A model generated the notes under the pieces. That model made no database searches, was not told where the DNA came from, and worked only from the letters and a program-made list of their open reading frames with translations. A program made the position numbers and the translations under genes. Source: CALRQJ02 sp943370285 (GTDB lineage Bacteria; Bacteroidota; Bacteroidia; Chitinophagales; Chitinophagaceae). From it: a stretch of DNA of 64,000 nt. The stretch covers positions 119,277 to 183,276 of the forward strand of contig CALRQJ020000009.1 of assembly GCA_943370285.1 (NCBI GenBank), read 5' to 3'. Every line of letters begins with the position of its first letter. Position 1 is the stretch's first letter. Shown here in pieces: positions 53,801-62,267 of this stretch.

Positions 53801-55697
53801 CGCTGTTCAAAATCCAAGCATTTTGGCTGCCACCGTTACCGCAACCGGAACCTATAGTGTTACCGCTTCGCTGAATGGTTGCACATCTGCACCGGCAACG
53901 ACTAATGTGGTGGTGAATCAAACACCTGTTCTACCAACAACAACAAGCAATAATCCGATATGTAGTGGTTCAACCTTAAACTTAACGGCTGCTACTACCA
54001 CAACAGGAACTATTAATTATAGCTGGACAGGTCCTAACGGCTTTACAAGTGCTGCTCAAAACCCAAGCATCACTGCTGCTACAACAGCTGCAACTGGCAG
54101 CTACAGTGTGATAGCTAGTCAGGGTAGTTGCTTCTCTCCTGCTGCAACCATAAATGTGGTGGTGAATCTTACACCGGCTATCACAGCAACAAGCAGTAAT
54201 CCTACCAATTGTAACAGCGCTACAGGTGCCATTACTTTAGCAGGATTAACACCAGGTGCAACTTTTACCGTGAATTATTTGAAAGATGGTTCAGCTCAAT
54301 CAGGCACACAAAATGCAGATGGCACCGGTAATTTGGTAATAGCAAATTTAACTGCCGGAATCTATACCAATATTACAGTTACAGCTAATGGATGTACTTC
54401 TAATAGTATTTTAAGTATTACGTTGTCAGACCCTGCACCACCTGCTATTCCGGTGATTTCAAATAATGGTCCGCTATGCGAAGGCGCTACATTGATATTG
54501 GGTGCTACTACATCAACTTCAGGAACGATTAGTTGGAGTTGGACTGGTCCGAATGGCTTTACTAGCAACCTACAAAATCCAAGTTTAGTATCGAGTACCA
54601 CTGCCGCCACCGGCAATTACACCGTTACTGCAACGCAGAATAGTTGTAGCTCATCGGCAAGCAGAATAGTTACAGTTAATCCTTATCCTGTGGTAAATTT
54701 TGGTACACCATCATTTGTGTGTATGCCAAATGGCGTGGCCACATTTACCAATCAAACTACTATTCCTGATAATAGTACTATGACTTTTGCTTGGGATTTT
54801 GGTGATGCTTCCGGCAATGCATTTACCACCGATGGTTCACATGTGTACAGCGCAATTAGCAATTACACCGTTAAATTAACGGCAACTTCAGCCAATGGTT
54901 GTAGCAAAGAAATAAGCAAACCATTTAATGCGTTTTTTGATAAGCCTGTGGCTGATTTTACGGTGAACCCACAAACCATTTGTCAAGGTGTAGATAATGT
55001 ATTTACCGATAATAGTTCAGCGCCAAACAGTACAATTGCCGGCAGAATCTGGAGTTTTGGTGATGGCTCAACCTCAACGGCAACAGACCCTACCAAGCGT
55101 TATACCAACCCGGGTAAATATGGCGTACGATTAGTGGTAACCAATACTCAAGGTTGTGTGTCTGATCCATTTGTTGATTCGGTTACAGTGTACTTACAAC
55201 CGGTAATTGATGCAGGCATTTCGTTTGTAGTGCCTTTGAATACCAGCATTACATTCAATCCAACTACCAATGACCCAAGTCTTGTTTTTGCATGGTCGCC
55301 TTCGGCAGATTTTGCTAACCCGAATGTGTTGAGGCCTAGCATCACAGCGACCAAAAATCAAGTGTACACCATAAGAGCAACAGGAGCAGGCAATTGTACA
55401 GCTACCGATACATTATCAGTAAAAGTATTACGTCCTATTAAAGTGCCTAATGCCTTCTCACCTAATGGTGATGGCATCAACGATACTTGGGGTATTGAAA
55501 ACTTAGCCGATTATCCCGGTGCTGTAGTAGAAATTTACGATCGGTCAGGCGGTGTGATATACAGAACATTTAACTACGGCACACCATGGGATGGCACTAG
55601 AAATGGTAAGCCAGTTCCAGTGGGTACGTATTACTACATCATTCAACCCAAAAATACCTTTAAACAAATATCGGGCTATGTGGTATTGTTGCGATAA
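47889..55697 (+). CDS. Giant surface protein 3: SprB-like adhesin with type B T9SS sorting domain
   Basis: A 2602-residue exported protein. The signal peptide ends near residue 25 (SVGFGQ). An IgGFc-binding-like region (about 25-512) starts with NKGTDFWVGYGHHQFM and contains VPIVAYAHIYGSVSSGATM. Two PKD-type modules (about 628-805) follow. From about 807 to 2265, seven SprB-like repeats (NPT[TS]C...G[ST]I[TS]L.GL..........G.Y[TA][NG]I.V....C) alternate with ten Ig-like repeats (C.G....L.A......Y.W.GPN.F.S..QNP.I). Further PKD modules (2265-2438) have WDFGDASGNA and WSFGDGSTS. The CHU_C/type B sorting domain is at about 2517-2602 (VPNAFSPNGDGINDTW). The following porP/sprF and OmpA-family genes mark it as a T9SS substrate with a dedicated partner. 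Several M codons cluster at the start; 47889 is the first. Confidence 0.93.
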   Translation: MMMNRTKQFGLFLLLLLCGSVGFGQNVTNKGTDFWVGYGHHQFMEQASNSQNMVLYISAEEAATVTVTIDSSGPAFLPANWWRRTYNIPANTVINTGTFPATSWTTIAGQSGPMPKSVTTYDSRLFDDVPPAGFGGERMFRARGIRITSNVPIVAYAHIYGSVSSGATMLLPTPSWGYAYTTINSQQIDAAGPGYNWFYVIAKENNTQVEITPAAVSRLGKPAGVPFQITLMKGQIYQYVGQADGSGNGVELTGSKIKSIANSSGQCYPIAVFAGSSRTRGESVPCGTGSGRDNDMQQCYPQQSWGKRYLTAPFSTSSGSSAAVTLTASNPQTSVYKIVVRDPTTIVRRNGVQLTGLIGGSHYKYSSSTADYIESDKPIMIGQFMSGSSTCNPGTWGDPEMVFLSPIEQAIKSVGCYRNTLEAIYANYVTLIIPTPGVPSLRIDGSNVFTHTYPHPNRAGYTVVIKGWQAAQAQIKIQSDSAFTGLTYGLGSAESYAFNIGSNLNNINGLPGFHNAPDTSATNVIHPYGYVNTPMEVGAYIAYKPTSMTWKLSALASVVTPNTDVTINNPIPIDSLVIGAAKYYLYRLPGTYTFNPAGTYYLPIALTSPSPDNGDCNNQETVNIEIIIKPKASATFTYTQTGSCGVDTTRFTSPATTAQGYPIIKWKWQYPNGDTSALQNPAYLYPAAGTYPVKLTITVLHGGIADTTINVVVTSGSRPFSNFGANPSVVCLGQSVTLSDSTNYTGTTGWWWDYGNGTTITATNNANQVVNYTMPGTYIVRHTLIITGATCIADTISRTVTVAATPAISNAAGTSPTTCGGGNGSIALNGLLPNTPYAVAYTFNGTPQTATITTNASGVLTLPNLATGTYTNITVSIGSCSSNSVGPITITNPTPPATPTAVDNSPVCAGGTINLLASTTTLGTIVYAWTGPNGFTSSLSNPSISSATTAMAGVYSVTATQDGCTSAAGTVNVQINPLPVIGGNSFTNPTTCGTATGTITLSGLLANTSYTIEYTQNGNTYPGTILSDASGNVVIPALTTGTYTNVRVSLNSCWSAGVGPIVLSDPNPPAVPTVSNNTPICNGGIIQLNANSATVGTIIYTWTGPNSFVSTTQNPLINGATVAASGTYSVTASLNGCTSAAATTSVVVNQTPAIPTAGSNSPICVGNALNLNSTTTTSGAISYTWSGPNGFNSTTQNPSIATVVLTDAGTYSVTASQAGCTSSAGTVNVTVNPVPLIVTSSSSNPTTCTGTNGSITLNGLTANTIYTVNYTKGGTAQAPATISTDATGVLTIANLSAGNYTNVTVTLNGCTSMAVGPFVLSDPNPPAVPTVNNNSPICQNTTLNLTATSATSGAVTYSWTGPNSFTSGVQNPSITNVTTTASGTYSVTATLNGCTSAAGTTTVTINPSPTITSTASTNPTSCATATGTITLNGLAPNTLHAINYTFNGNPATAVNATSTASGTITLSALASGTYANITATLNGCTSAAVGPISLSDPNPPATPTLTGNTPICAGTNINLTAATTTTGAITYTWSGPNGFNSTTQNPTITAATVAASGTYSVTATLNSCTSAAASVAIVVNPIPVFVGTSLINPTSCNSATGSITLSGLTPAAVYTVNYSKNSTPQTATITANASGNVVIPNLTAGNYTGITVTLNGCTSTSIASASLTDPAPPAVPTVSNDGPHCAGTTLNLSAASATPGAVTYAWTGPNSFTSSQQNPAITSTTVNNSGVYSVTATLNGCTSAAATTTAVINVVPAPPLAGSNTPICAGTALNLTATTATPGAVTYAWNGPNSFTSTQQNPTIATAGLAAAGNYQVTASLNGCTSTSGVTSVVVNAVPVIGGSSSVNPTTCNTATGSISLNGLVANATYTVNFSRNGTAQTAQTITANASGIVVIPNLTAGNYTNITVTFNNCVSNSIASVTLNDPNAPAVPVITNNTPICEGANVNLTATSSTSGALTYAWTGPNGFSTAVQNPSILAATVTATGTYSVTASLNGCTSAPATTNVVVNQTPVLPTTTSNNPICSGSTLNLTAATTTTGTINYSWTGPNGFTSAAQNPSITAATTAATGSYSVIASQGSCFSPAATINVVVNLTPAITATSSNPTNCNSATGAITLAGLTPGATFTVNYLKDGSAQSGTQNADGTGNLVIANLTAGIYTNITVTANGCTSNSILSITLSDPAPPAIPVISNNGPLCEGATLILGATTSTSGTISWSWTGPNGFTSNLQNPSLVSSTTAATGNYTVTATQNSCSSSASRIVTVNPYPVVNFGTPSFVCMPNGVATFTNQTTIPDNSTMTFAWDFGDASGNAFTTDGSHVYSAISNYTVKLTATSANGCSKEISKPFNAFFDKPVADFTVNPQTICQGVDNVFTDNSSAPNSTIAGRIWSFGDGSTSTATDPTKRYTNPGKYGVRLVVTNTQGCVSDPFVDSVTVYLQPVIDAGISFVVPLNTSITFNPTTNDPSLVFAWSPSADFANPNVLRPSITATKNQVYTIRATGAGNCTATDTLSVKVLRPIKVPNAFSPNGDGINDTWGIENLADYPGAVVEIYDRSGGVIYRTFNYGTPWDGTRNGKPVPVGTYYYIIQPKNTFKQISGYVVLLR

Positions 55698-55738
55698 CGC
55701 ATTAACCTTAAACAGTATAACTTTTAAAGTATAAGAAC

Positions 55739-56746
55739 ATGAGAGGCTTTTTAAAATTGTCAGTTGTTGCAGTAGCCACCCTATTTACGGTGGGTAAAGC
55801 TTCGGCACAAATTGACCCCCATTTTTCGCAGTATTATGTCTACCCATCGTGGTTAAATCCTGCACTCACCGGTGCTTTTGATGGCGACCATCGGGTGGCA
55901 GGTATTTATCGTTCTCAGTGGGGAAATATTACTAGTCCGTTTTCAACACCCGGTTTTGCCCTCGACTTTAATGGCAACAAAAGTTTGAATTATGGGGTAA
56001 GTGTATTACAACAATCTGCCGGCGATGGTGGCTACAATTACACTACTGCTTATGCTAATGTAGCCTATACCGGATTGCGTTTTGGGGCCATGGGTTATCA
56101 ACGTTTGGTATTTGGTATGCAAGCCGGACTGATTCAACGCAGATTTAATCCTAGTAAATTATCATGGGGAGATCAGTGGAATCCTATCACCGGATATAAC
56201 CCAAGTAATCCAACCGCAGAATTTTTAAGTAGAAATGCGGCTTCCTCATTCGATGCAGGTGCAGGATTGTTGTATTACGATGCACAGCCTGGCAAAAAGA
56301 CCAATTGGTATGGTGGATTTTCTGTTGCACATTTAACCATGCCCGAAGATAAATTCAGCGCCACTGGTAAAGAAAAATTACCGATGCGTTTTACTTGGCA
56401 TGCTGGTGCAAGAATTGTTGTGAGTGAAACGTTCAGCATTACGCCAAATGCATTGTATGTTAGACAAAGATCAGCTTCCGAAACAATGTTGGGAGCATAC
56501 GGACAAATAAAAGCCAATCAAGAAACAGATGTATTAGTAGGACTTAATTATCGTTTGAAAGATGCGGTATCGCCATATGTTGGTTTTAACTATAAAAATG
56601 CTACGCTTGGAATAAGTTACGATATTACTACATCTGATTTGAGTAAACTGGTAAGAGGTGCTAACAGTTTTGAAATCTCCCTTTCATTCATTGGAAAGAA
56701 GAAAGTGAAAACACCGGAGACGGAATTTATCTGTCCCAGATTATAA
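55739..56746 (+). CDS. PorP/SprF family T9SS outer-membrane protein
   Basis: A 335-residue protein of the PorP/SprF family. The signal peptide (residues 1-23, cleavage ASA/Q) is followed by the typical DPHFSQYYVYPSWLNPALTGA opening and alternating beta-strands that suggest an outer-membrane barrel. SprF-type members are needed to secrete or anchor the large type B sorted protein encoded just upstream. The gene starts 41 bases after giant gene 3 and is followed by an OmpA-family gene after 45 bases, so all three probably form one operon. Confidence 0.93.
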   Translation: MRGFLKLSVVAVATLFTVGKASAQIDPHFSQYYVYPSWLNPALTGAFDGDHRVAGIYRSQWGNITSPFSTPGFALDFNGNKSLNYGVSVLQQSAGDGGYNYTTAYANVAYTGLRFGAMGYQRLVFGMQAGLIQRRFNPSKLSWGDQWNPITGYNPSNPTAEFLSRNAASSFDAGAGLLYYDAQPGKKTNWYGGFSVAHLTMPEDKFSATGKEKLPMRFTWHAGARIVVSETFSITPNALYVRQRSASETMLGAYGQIKANQETDVLVGLNYRLKDAVSPYVGFNYKNATLGISYDITTSDLSKLVRGANSFEISLSFIGKKKVKTPETEFICPRL

Positions 56747-56791
56747 TATCAGCCCAAACACCCTATTCATTATTTAAACGGAACACTCGAT

Positions 56792-58801
56792 ATGAAAAAA
56801 ATATTTTGCTTACTGGTGGTTGTTTTCAGCGGACTGATAACAGAAGCTCAGTTTACCTATAATTATTTGAAAGCAGCAGATGAATACTATCGCAAAGCCG
56901 ATTATTTTTCTGCTACAACCTACTACGAAAAATACCTCAACAGTGGTAAAACGTCAAAGCAAGAAGCTTACGATCCTTACTTTGTACAAAAGCTCAGTAA
57001 AGAACAACAAGTGGCAGTGAGCAACAGACAACAAGCCATTTATAAATTGGCCGAAAGCTATCGTCAACTGCACTACCATGTAAAAGCAGAACCTTGGTAC
57101 AAACAAGCGGCAGGGTTCGATAAAAATAATTTTCCTTTAGCTACGTATTGGTATGCCAAAACGTTAAAAGCCTTAGAAAAATTTGATGTAGCTGATTCTG
57201 CTTTCAAAGTATTTACTACGGTCTATACCAACAACGATAATTACTTAGCAGATGCTAGAAGAGAAATGAGTAATCTCGATTTCATCAAATCGCAAATGAG
57301 CCGTAAAGATTTGCATTTATTTACAGTAAATAAAGCAGCAGGTAGTGTAAATGCCAACGGTGCTTCAGCTGCTCCGGTTTGGGTAAATAGCAATACGTTG
57401 TGGTTTACGTCTACCCGTAGCGATAGCAGTGCAGCCAAAAACAATGTGCATATCAATCGTATCTATCAAACCACTTATAGCGATGGTGTACCTAATTCGG
57501 TTTCTAAAATAGATGTACCGCAAAGTAATGGTGTACACCAAGGTGTAGTTAGTCTTACCCCCGATGGCAATACCTTATTCCTTACCCGTTGGGTAATAGC
57601 AAATGGTAAAAAAACGTCTAGCCTGTACAGAAGCAATAAACAAAATGGCCAGTGGTCAGAACCTGCAGTATTAGATAGCAGCATTAATGCTAACGGCAGC
57701 AGTGCTCAACAACCTTTTGTAATGCCCGACGGTAAAAATTTGATTTTCTCTAGCGACCGCAATGGTGGTTATGGAGGTTTTGATTTATGGTCTGTTGCTT
57801 TACAAGGCAATAGCACTAACGGCGAACCGGTAAACTTAGGCAACACTATTAATACTGCCTTTGATGAAGTAGCCCCTTACTATCATGCTGCTTCGCAGCA
57901 ATTAGTATTTAGTAGCGATGGCAGAACAGGTATGGGTGGATTAGATTTCTTTGCCAGTAAAGCAACCGGAGCTACTTGGGCTACACCCGAAAATTTGGGC
58001 TATCCCATCAACTCGGTAAAAGACGATGTATATTTTGTAAGTAAAGGCAATGCCAAGAATGTGTTGGGTGATGTGTTGTTCAGTTCAGACCGCTCCTCTC
58101 CTTGTTGCTTAGAACTATTTAGTTTACAGAAAGAAAGACCATTGAAACAAATCAGCGGTGCTGTTGTGGCCTGTGATGGTAATAGTCCGGTGGTTGGTGC
58201 TACGGTTGAAGTAGTGAATAACAACAACCAAGTTATAGCTACCAAAACAACAAATACAGAAGGTAAATACAGTTTTACCTTGGTAGATTTTGAAGGCTTA
58301 AAAGCATCGGCTAGTGCAGAAGGATTTATTTCCAATAGTGTAACCGTTACGCCTCCGGCAGATGACGAAAGCATTAACCAAAATATACCCACTTTATGTT
58401 TAACCAAACCTATTGTGGACATACCACCACCGGTAGATACAGTGGTTGTAATGGATAATATTTATTTTGAATTTAATAAAGCTACCATTTTAGCAGAATC
58501 TTTTACTGCGATAGACAATCAAATTGTAGCGTTGCTGAATAAATATCCAACGATGGTGATTGAAATTGGCGGGCATACCGATGCTTTGGGCGATGATGAA
58601 TACAATATGAATTTATCCGCTGCCCGTGCTAATTCGGTGAAAAAATATTTAGAAGGCAAAGGCATTGCCACTGAAAGATTAGAAGCCAAAGGTTATGGCG
58701 AAACCAAACCGGTTGAACCCAATACCAAACCCAATGGCAAAGACAATCCCGAAGGCAGAAAGAAAAACAGAAGAACAGAGTTTAAAGTATTGCATTATTA
58801 A
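56792..58801 (+). CDS. OmpA-family peptidoglycan-binding protein with PD40 propeller and TPR region (PorE-like)
   Basis: A 669-residue exported protein. The signal peptide ends near residue 20 (TEAQ). Residues of about 21-170 form TPR-like helices (YLKAADEYYRKADYFSATTY). About 180-430 form a WD40-like/PD40 propeller (SSDRNGGYGGFDLWSV). About 453-520 form a carboxypeptidase-regulatory-like beta-sandwich (VVGATVEVVNN...TNTEGKYSFTL). About 554-669 form the OmpA C-terminal domain that binds peptidoglycan (YFEFNKATI, GGHTDALGDDEYN, LSAARANSVKKYL, GKDNPEGRKKNRRTEF). This domain order is that of PorE-type T9SS accessory proteins, which link the outer-membrane machinery to the cell wall. Confidence 0.92.
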   Translation: MKKIFCLLVVVFSGLITEAQFTYNYLKAADEYYRKADYFSATTYYEKYLNSGKTSKQEAYDPYFVQKLSKEQQVAVSNRQQAIYKLAESYRQLHYHVKAEPWYKQAAGFDKNNFPLATYWYAKTLKALEKFDVADSAFKVFTTVYTNNDNYLADARREMSNLDFIKSQMSRKDLHLFTVNKAAGSVNANGASAAPVWVNSNTLWFTSTRSDSSAAKNNVHINRIYQTTYSDGVPNSVSKIDVPQSNGVHQGVVSLTPDGNTLFLTRWVIANGKKTSSLYRSNKQNGQWSEPAVLDSSINANGSSAQQPFVMPDGKNLIFSSDRNGGYGGFDLWSVALQGNSTNGEPVNLGNTINTAFDEVAPYYHAASQQLVFSSDGRTGMGGLDFFASKATGATWATPENLGYPINSVKDDVYFVSKGNAKNVLGDVLFSSDRSSPCCLELFSLQKERPLKQISGAVVACDGNSPVVGATVEVVNNNNQVIATKTTNTEGKYSFTLVDFEGLKASASAEGFISNSVTVTPPADDESINQNIPTLCLTKPIVDIPPPVDTVVVMDNIYFEFNKATILAESFTAIDNQIVALLNKYPTMVIEIGGHTDALGDDEYNMNLSAARANSVKKYLEGKGIATERLEAKGYGETKPVEPNTKPNGKDNPEGRKKNRRTEFKVLHY

Positions 58802-58817
58802 TAACCGCTGTATTGTT

Positions 58818-58856
58818 TAAAAGCAAGGCCGGCTTCGAAAGAGGTCGGCTTTTTAT
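58818..58856 (+). terminator. Probable terminator of the giant gene 3 - porP - ompA operon
   Basis: AAAAGC plus GGCC on the left pair with GGTC plus GGCTTTTT on the right with a small bulge, followed by T residues. It is weaker than the other terminators but correctly placed 17 bases after the stop. Confidence 0.6.
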
Positions 58857-58904
58857 GTTAGGTATTTATAGCAATACGAAAATGTTAGCTCACTCAAAGA
58901 AAAT

Positions 58905-58921
58905 CGACTGTTAATTAGTCG
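58905..58921. promoter_or_regulatory. Short inverted repeat upstream of the GloVer-repeat gene
   Basis: CGACT (58905-58909) and AGTCG (58917-58921) enclose a 7-base AT-rich centre about 86 bases before the gene start at 59007. It could be an operator. No exact promoter consensus is seen beside it. Confidence 0.25.
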
Positions 58922-59006
58922 CAAAAATGTGGATCGTTAACAACAAAAACTTATTATAAAAAAAAGTGAGTTTATTGTTTAATTTCAATTATAAATTAAT
59001 CCTTCC

Positions 59007-62000
59007 ATGCGGAGCATTGTAGTAGTCATCATTGCATTTTTTTATGCCCAATTTAGTAGTACAGCACAAGGTATTTTTCAGCTATTTGGACAAACACCTT
59101 ATGGAGGTGTTGAGAATGGCGGAATTGTTTTTACTACAAATAGTTCAGGAGGTAACTTTCAAACAAGATACGATTATAGAATTGCCCCCAATGCCGGTGC
59201 CGAGCCTTGGTACACCAAGCTGGCAGAATACAATGGCAAGTTTTACGGTATGACATTAAAAGGTGGAACAAACAATTTGGGCGTAATTTTTGAGTTTGAC
59301 CCGGCAACAAACAGTTATACAAAAAAAATAGATTTCACAGGTACAAACGGTAGTACCCCTTATGGCAGCCTAGTACTTTCAGGTTCAAAATTTTATGGCA
59401 TGACATCTGCCGGCGGAACATCCGCTAAAGGCGTTTTATTTGAATGGGATCCTGTAACAAATGCATATTCAGTAAAGTACAATTTTAATTTAAACGGTGA
59501 TGCCCCCTACGGAAACGTAACGATTGTGAGTGGCGTATTATATGGCATGACAAGGTTTGGAGGAAGTGGAAGCCGGGGTGTAATTTTTGAATGGAACCCC
59601 TCAACAAATACATACACCAAAAAAATTGACCTTACCGGTAATTCAGGTACAAACCCGGGAGCCTATCCACAAGGATCTCTCACCTATAGCAATGGTCAAT
59701 TTTACGGCGTTACTACAAGGGGTGGAATTAATGATATGGGTGTTATTTTTCAATGGGATAGGGTTGCAAATACGTATAGTAAAAAATATGACTTTGCTGC
59801 AACATCAAATGGCAATTTTCCAATTGGCAATATGACCGAAAACGCAGGTAAGTTTTATGGTATGACTTACGACGGCGGAATAAGCGGAGGAGGAGTTATT
59901 TATGAGTGGGATCCCCTTGCAAACATTTATACAAGAAAATTTGATTTATCACCAGCCACAGGCTATAAGCCTAGCGGAGAACTAATCTTATACAACAATA
60001 AATTTTATGGCCTTACGCTTACTAATAACACCACAGGCGGAAGTATTATTGAGTGGGACCCAATAACAAATACGGTTGAAAAGAAGATAAGCCTGAACGA
60101 CGTAAGAGGGAGTGCAGCATCTGGTTCATTATTGATAAGTGGCTCAAAAATGTTTGGGGTAACAAAAGCTGGTGGTGCAGATGAACTAGGAACATTATTT
60201 GATTGGGATCCTGCTACAAATGTGTTTACCAAAAGATATGATTTTGGAGGTAAGGAAGACAAGTTTCCTACAGGCACATTAACCTTCACTAATGGAAAAT
60301 TGTATGGTGCTTGTACAAAAGGAGGAGGCATAAACAGCATAGGGCTTTTATTTGAATGGGATCCTGCAACAAGCACTTACACCAGAAAATACAGCTTTTC
60401 AGGACCAGATGGTCGAAATCCCAATAGCAGCCTAACTTATTTTAATAATAAATTATACGGCATGACTACATTCGGCGGTGCAAAAGATTCTGGTGTCATC
60501 TATGAATGGGATCCAGCAATAAATGTATACACCAAAAAAATTGACTTATCTGCTGCAACGGGAACACTTCCATATGGCAATCTTGTGGAGTACAATAACA
60601 AATTGTATGGGATGACCAGCACAGGAAATGCAGGTAATACAGGAACTATTTTTGAATGGGACCCAGCCACCAATGTCATTACAAAAAAAATAGATTTTAC
60701 CGGCCCTACTGGCTACCATCCTTTTGGCAGCTTAGCATTATTCAATAACAAATTTTACGGAACCACCACTAATGGTGGCCCTTTTCCCAATTTATCAGGT
60801 ACGCTATTCGAATGGGATCCTGCCACTAATATCATCATCAAGAAGATTGACTTCTCTCCTTCCAATGGCTATGCCGCATATGGAACCCTAACACTGGTAA
60901 ATAATCTTTTTTATGGCGTCACTTATTTTGGCGGCGCAAACAATGCCGGGGTTTTATTTGAATACAATCCAGTTACAAATGGGTACACAACAAAATATGA
61001 TTTTTCAGTTGCTACGGGTAGCAACCCACAAGCAGGTGTTACGTTAAGCAATGGTAAACTATACGGCATTACTCGTAACGGGGGTTCCAATAGCCGTGGA
61101 GTAATTTTTGAATTTAATCCGGTAAATAATAGCTATTCCAAAAAATACGATTTCAATCATTTTGCATCTACATTGTACTATAACAATTACCTGCTTAATG
61201 TTCCTGCTTTTATTGCAAACGGAGTAGCCAATTCCTGCAGCACTCTGCCATCAATAACCATCAATAACAGTAACAATAATATTTGGGTGCCCATTACAGA
61301 TATTAAAGGTGATGCCGTTGGTGAAATAAATGCAAACGGCAACAACCTAGGTACTGTTACAACATCCATATATGTTAATAGTGGCCCTGTTAGGGAAGAT
61401 GCTCAAAAAAGGTTATATCTTAACAGAAATCTTTCTATTACGCCGCAAGTACAACCAACTACTCCCGTAAATATTAGACTTTATTTAAAGAAGTCAGAAT
61501 TTGAAGCATTAAGAACTGCTCAAAATTCGCTTGGACAACCATCCGGTATTAACACCATTGCAGATCTTCAGCTTTTTAAGAATAGTGACCCATGCTCAGG
61601 CGTTGTAAACAATTCTTGGAATCCAACACCGGTAACAGCCTCACAATGGGGAGATAATTATGTATTGAGTGCTTCAATCAACAGCTTCTCTTCCTTCTAT
61701 TTTGCAAAGAACGTATCTGTATTGCCAGTAACACTTAATAAATTTACCGGAACTGTAATGCAACAAAATGCACAACTTAGTTGGATAACAGCGTCTGAAC
61801 AAAATATGGCTGGGTATGAAGTTGAAAGAAGTTTTAACGGAATCAACTTTACAATCGTAAGTAACAGGCTTTTGGCTTTGAATAGCTCATCTACACAGCA
61901 TTATCAATTTACTGACCCGAATGTTTTTGACACACACAAGGGCAATATTTACTACAGGCTTAAAATGATTAACATGGATGGGAGTGCAACGTATTCGGGC

Positions 62001-62267
62001 ACTATTGTTTTATCACTTAAAATGAATCCTGTTAACAAGCTTTTTCCAAATCCGGCTACTCATACCATCTATTTAGAGGATAACCTATTGGGAAAGAACA
62101 CACAATTTTCCATATACAATACAGAAGGTCGTTTACTACGAGTAGAGCAAAGATTAGTGACAACAGGGAGAAACCTTTTAGCATTCAATATTGACGATTT
62201 AACTAAAGGAATTTATTTCCTCTGCTATGAAAATAACACCAAAAAAATGATGTTTATTAAGCATTAA
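59007..62267 (+). CDS. Surface protein with 14 GloVer-like tandem repeats and type A T9SS sorting domain
   Basis: A 1086-residue exported protein. The signal peptide ends near residue 20 (SSTAQ). From about residue 30 to 718, 14 repeats of about 49-52 residues follow the pattern KFYGMT..GG....GVIFEWDPATN.YTKK.DF, close to the GloVer (TIGR03803) tandem-repeat family. Such repeats are expected to fold as beta-propeller blades; 14 blades would fit two seven-bladed propellers (inference). About 730-900 is an unassigned region. A fibronectin-like NKFTGTVMQQNAQLSW...EVERSFNG module (about 907-1000) precedes the type A sorting domain (about 1010-1086: LFPNPATHTIYLEDN...GIYFLCYEN). No ligand is evident. 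The gene is monocistronic. Confidence 0.9.
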   Translation: MRSIVVVIIAFFYAQFSSTAQGIFQLFGQTPYGGVENGGIVFTTNSSGGNFQTRYDYRIAPNAGAEPWYTKLAEYNGKFYGMTLKGGTNNLGVIFEFDPATNSYTKKIDFTGTNGSTPYGSLVLSGSKFYGMTSAGGTSAKGVLFEWDPVTNAYSVKYNFNLNGDAPYGNVTIVSGVLYGMTRFGGSGSRGVIFEWNPSTNTYTKKIDLTGNSGTNPGAYPQGSLTYSNGQFYGVTTRGGINDMGVIFQWDRVANTYSKKYDFAATSNGNFPIGNMTENAGKFYGMTYDGGISGGGVIYEWDPLANIYTRKFDLSPATGYKPSGELILYNNKFYGLTLTNNTTGGSIIEWDPITNTVEKKISLNDVRGSAASGSLLISGSKMFGVTKAGGADELGTLFDWDPATNVFTKRYDFGGKEDKFPTGTLTFTNGKLYGACTKGGGINSIGLLFEWDPATSTYTRKYSFSGPDGRNPNSSLTYFNNKLYGMTTFGGAKDSGVIYEWDPAINVYTKKIDLSAATGTLPYGNLVEYNNKLYGMTSTGNAGNTGTIFEWDPATNVITKKIDFTGPTGYHPFGSLALFNNKFYGTTTNGGPFPNLSGTLFEWDPATNIIIKKIDFSPSNGYAAYGTLTLVNNLFYGVTYFGGANNAGVLFEYNPVTNGYTTKYDFSVATGSNPQAGVTLSNGKLYGITRNGGSNSRGVIFEFNPVNNSYSKKYDFNHFASTLYYNNYLLNVPAFIANGVANSCSTLPSITINNSNNNIWVPITDIKGDAVGEINANGNNLGTVTTSIYVNSGPVREDAQKRLYLNRNLSITPQVQPTTPVNIRLYLKKSEFEALRTAQNSLGQPSGINTIADLQLFKNSDPCSGVVNNSWNPTPVTASQWGDNYVLSASINSFSSFYFAKNVSVLPVTLNKFTGTVMQQNAQLSWITASEQNMAGYEVERSFNGINFTIVSNRLLALNSSSTQHYQFTDPNVFDTHKGNIYYRLKMINMDGSATYSGTIVLSLKMNPVNKLFPNPATHTIYLEDNLLGKNTQFSIYNTEGRLLRVEQRLVTTGRNLLAFNIDDLTKGIYFLCYENNTKKMMFIKH

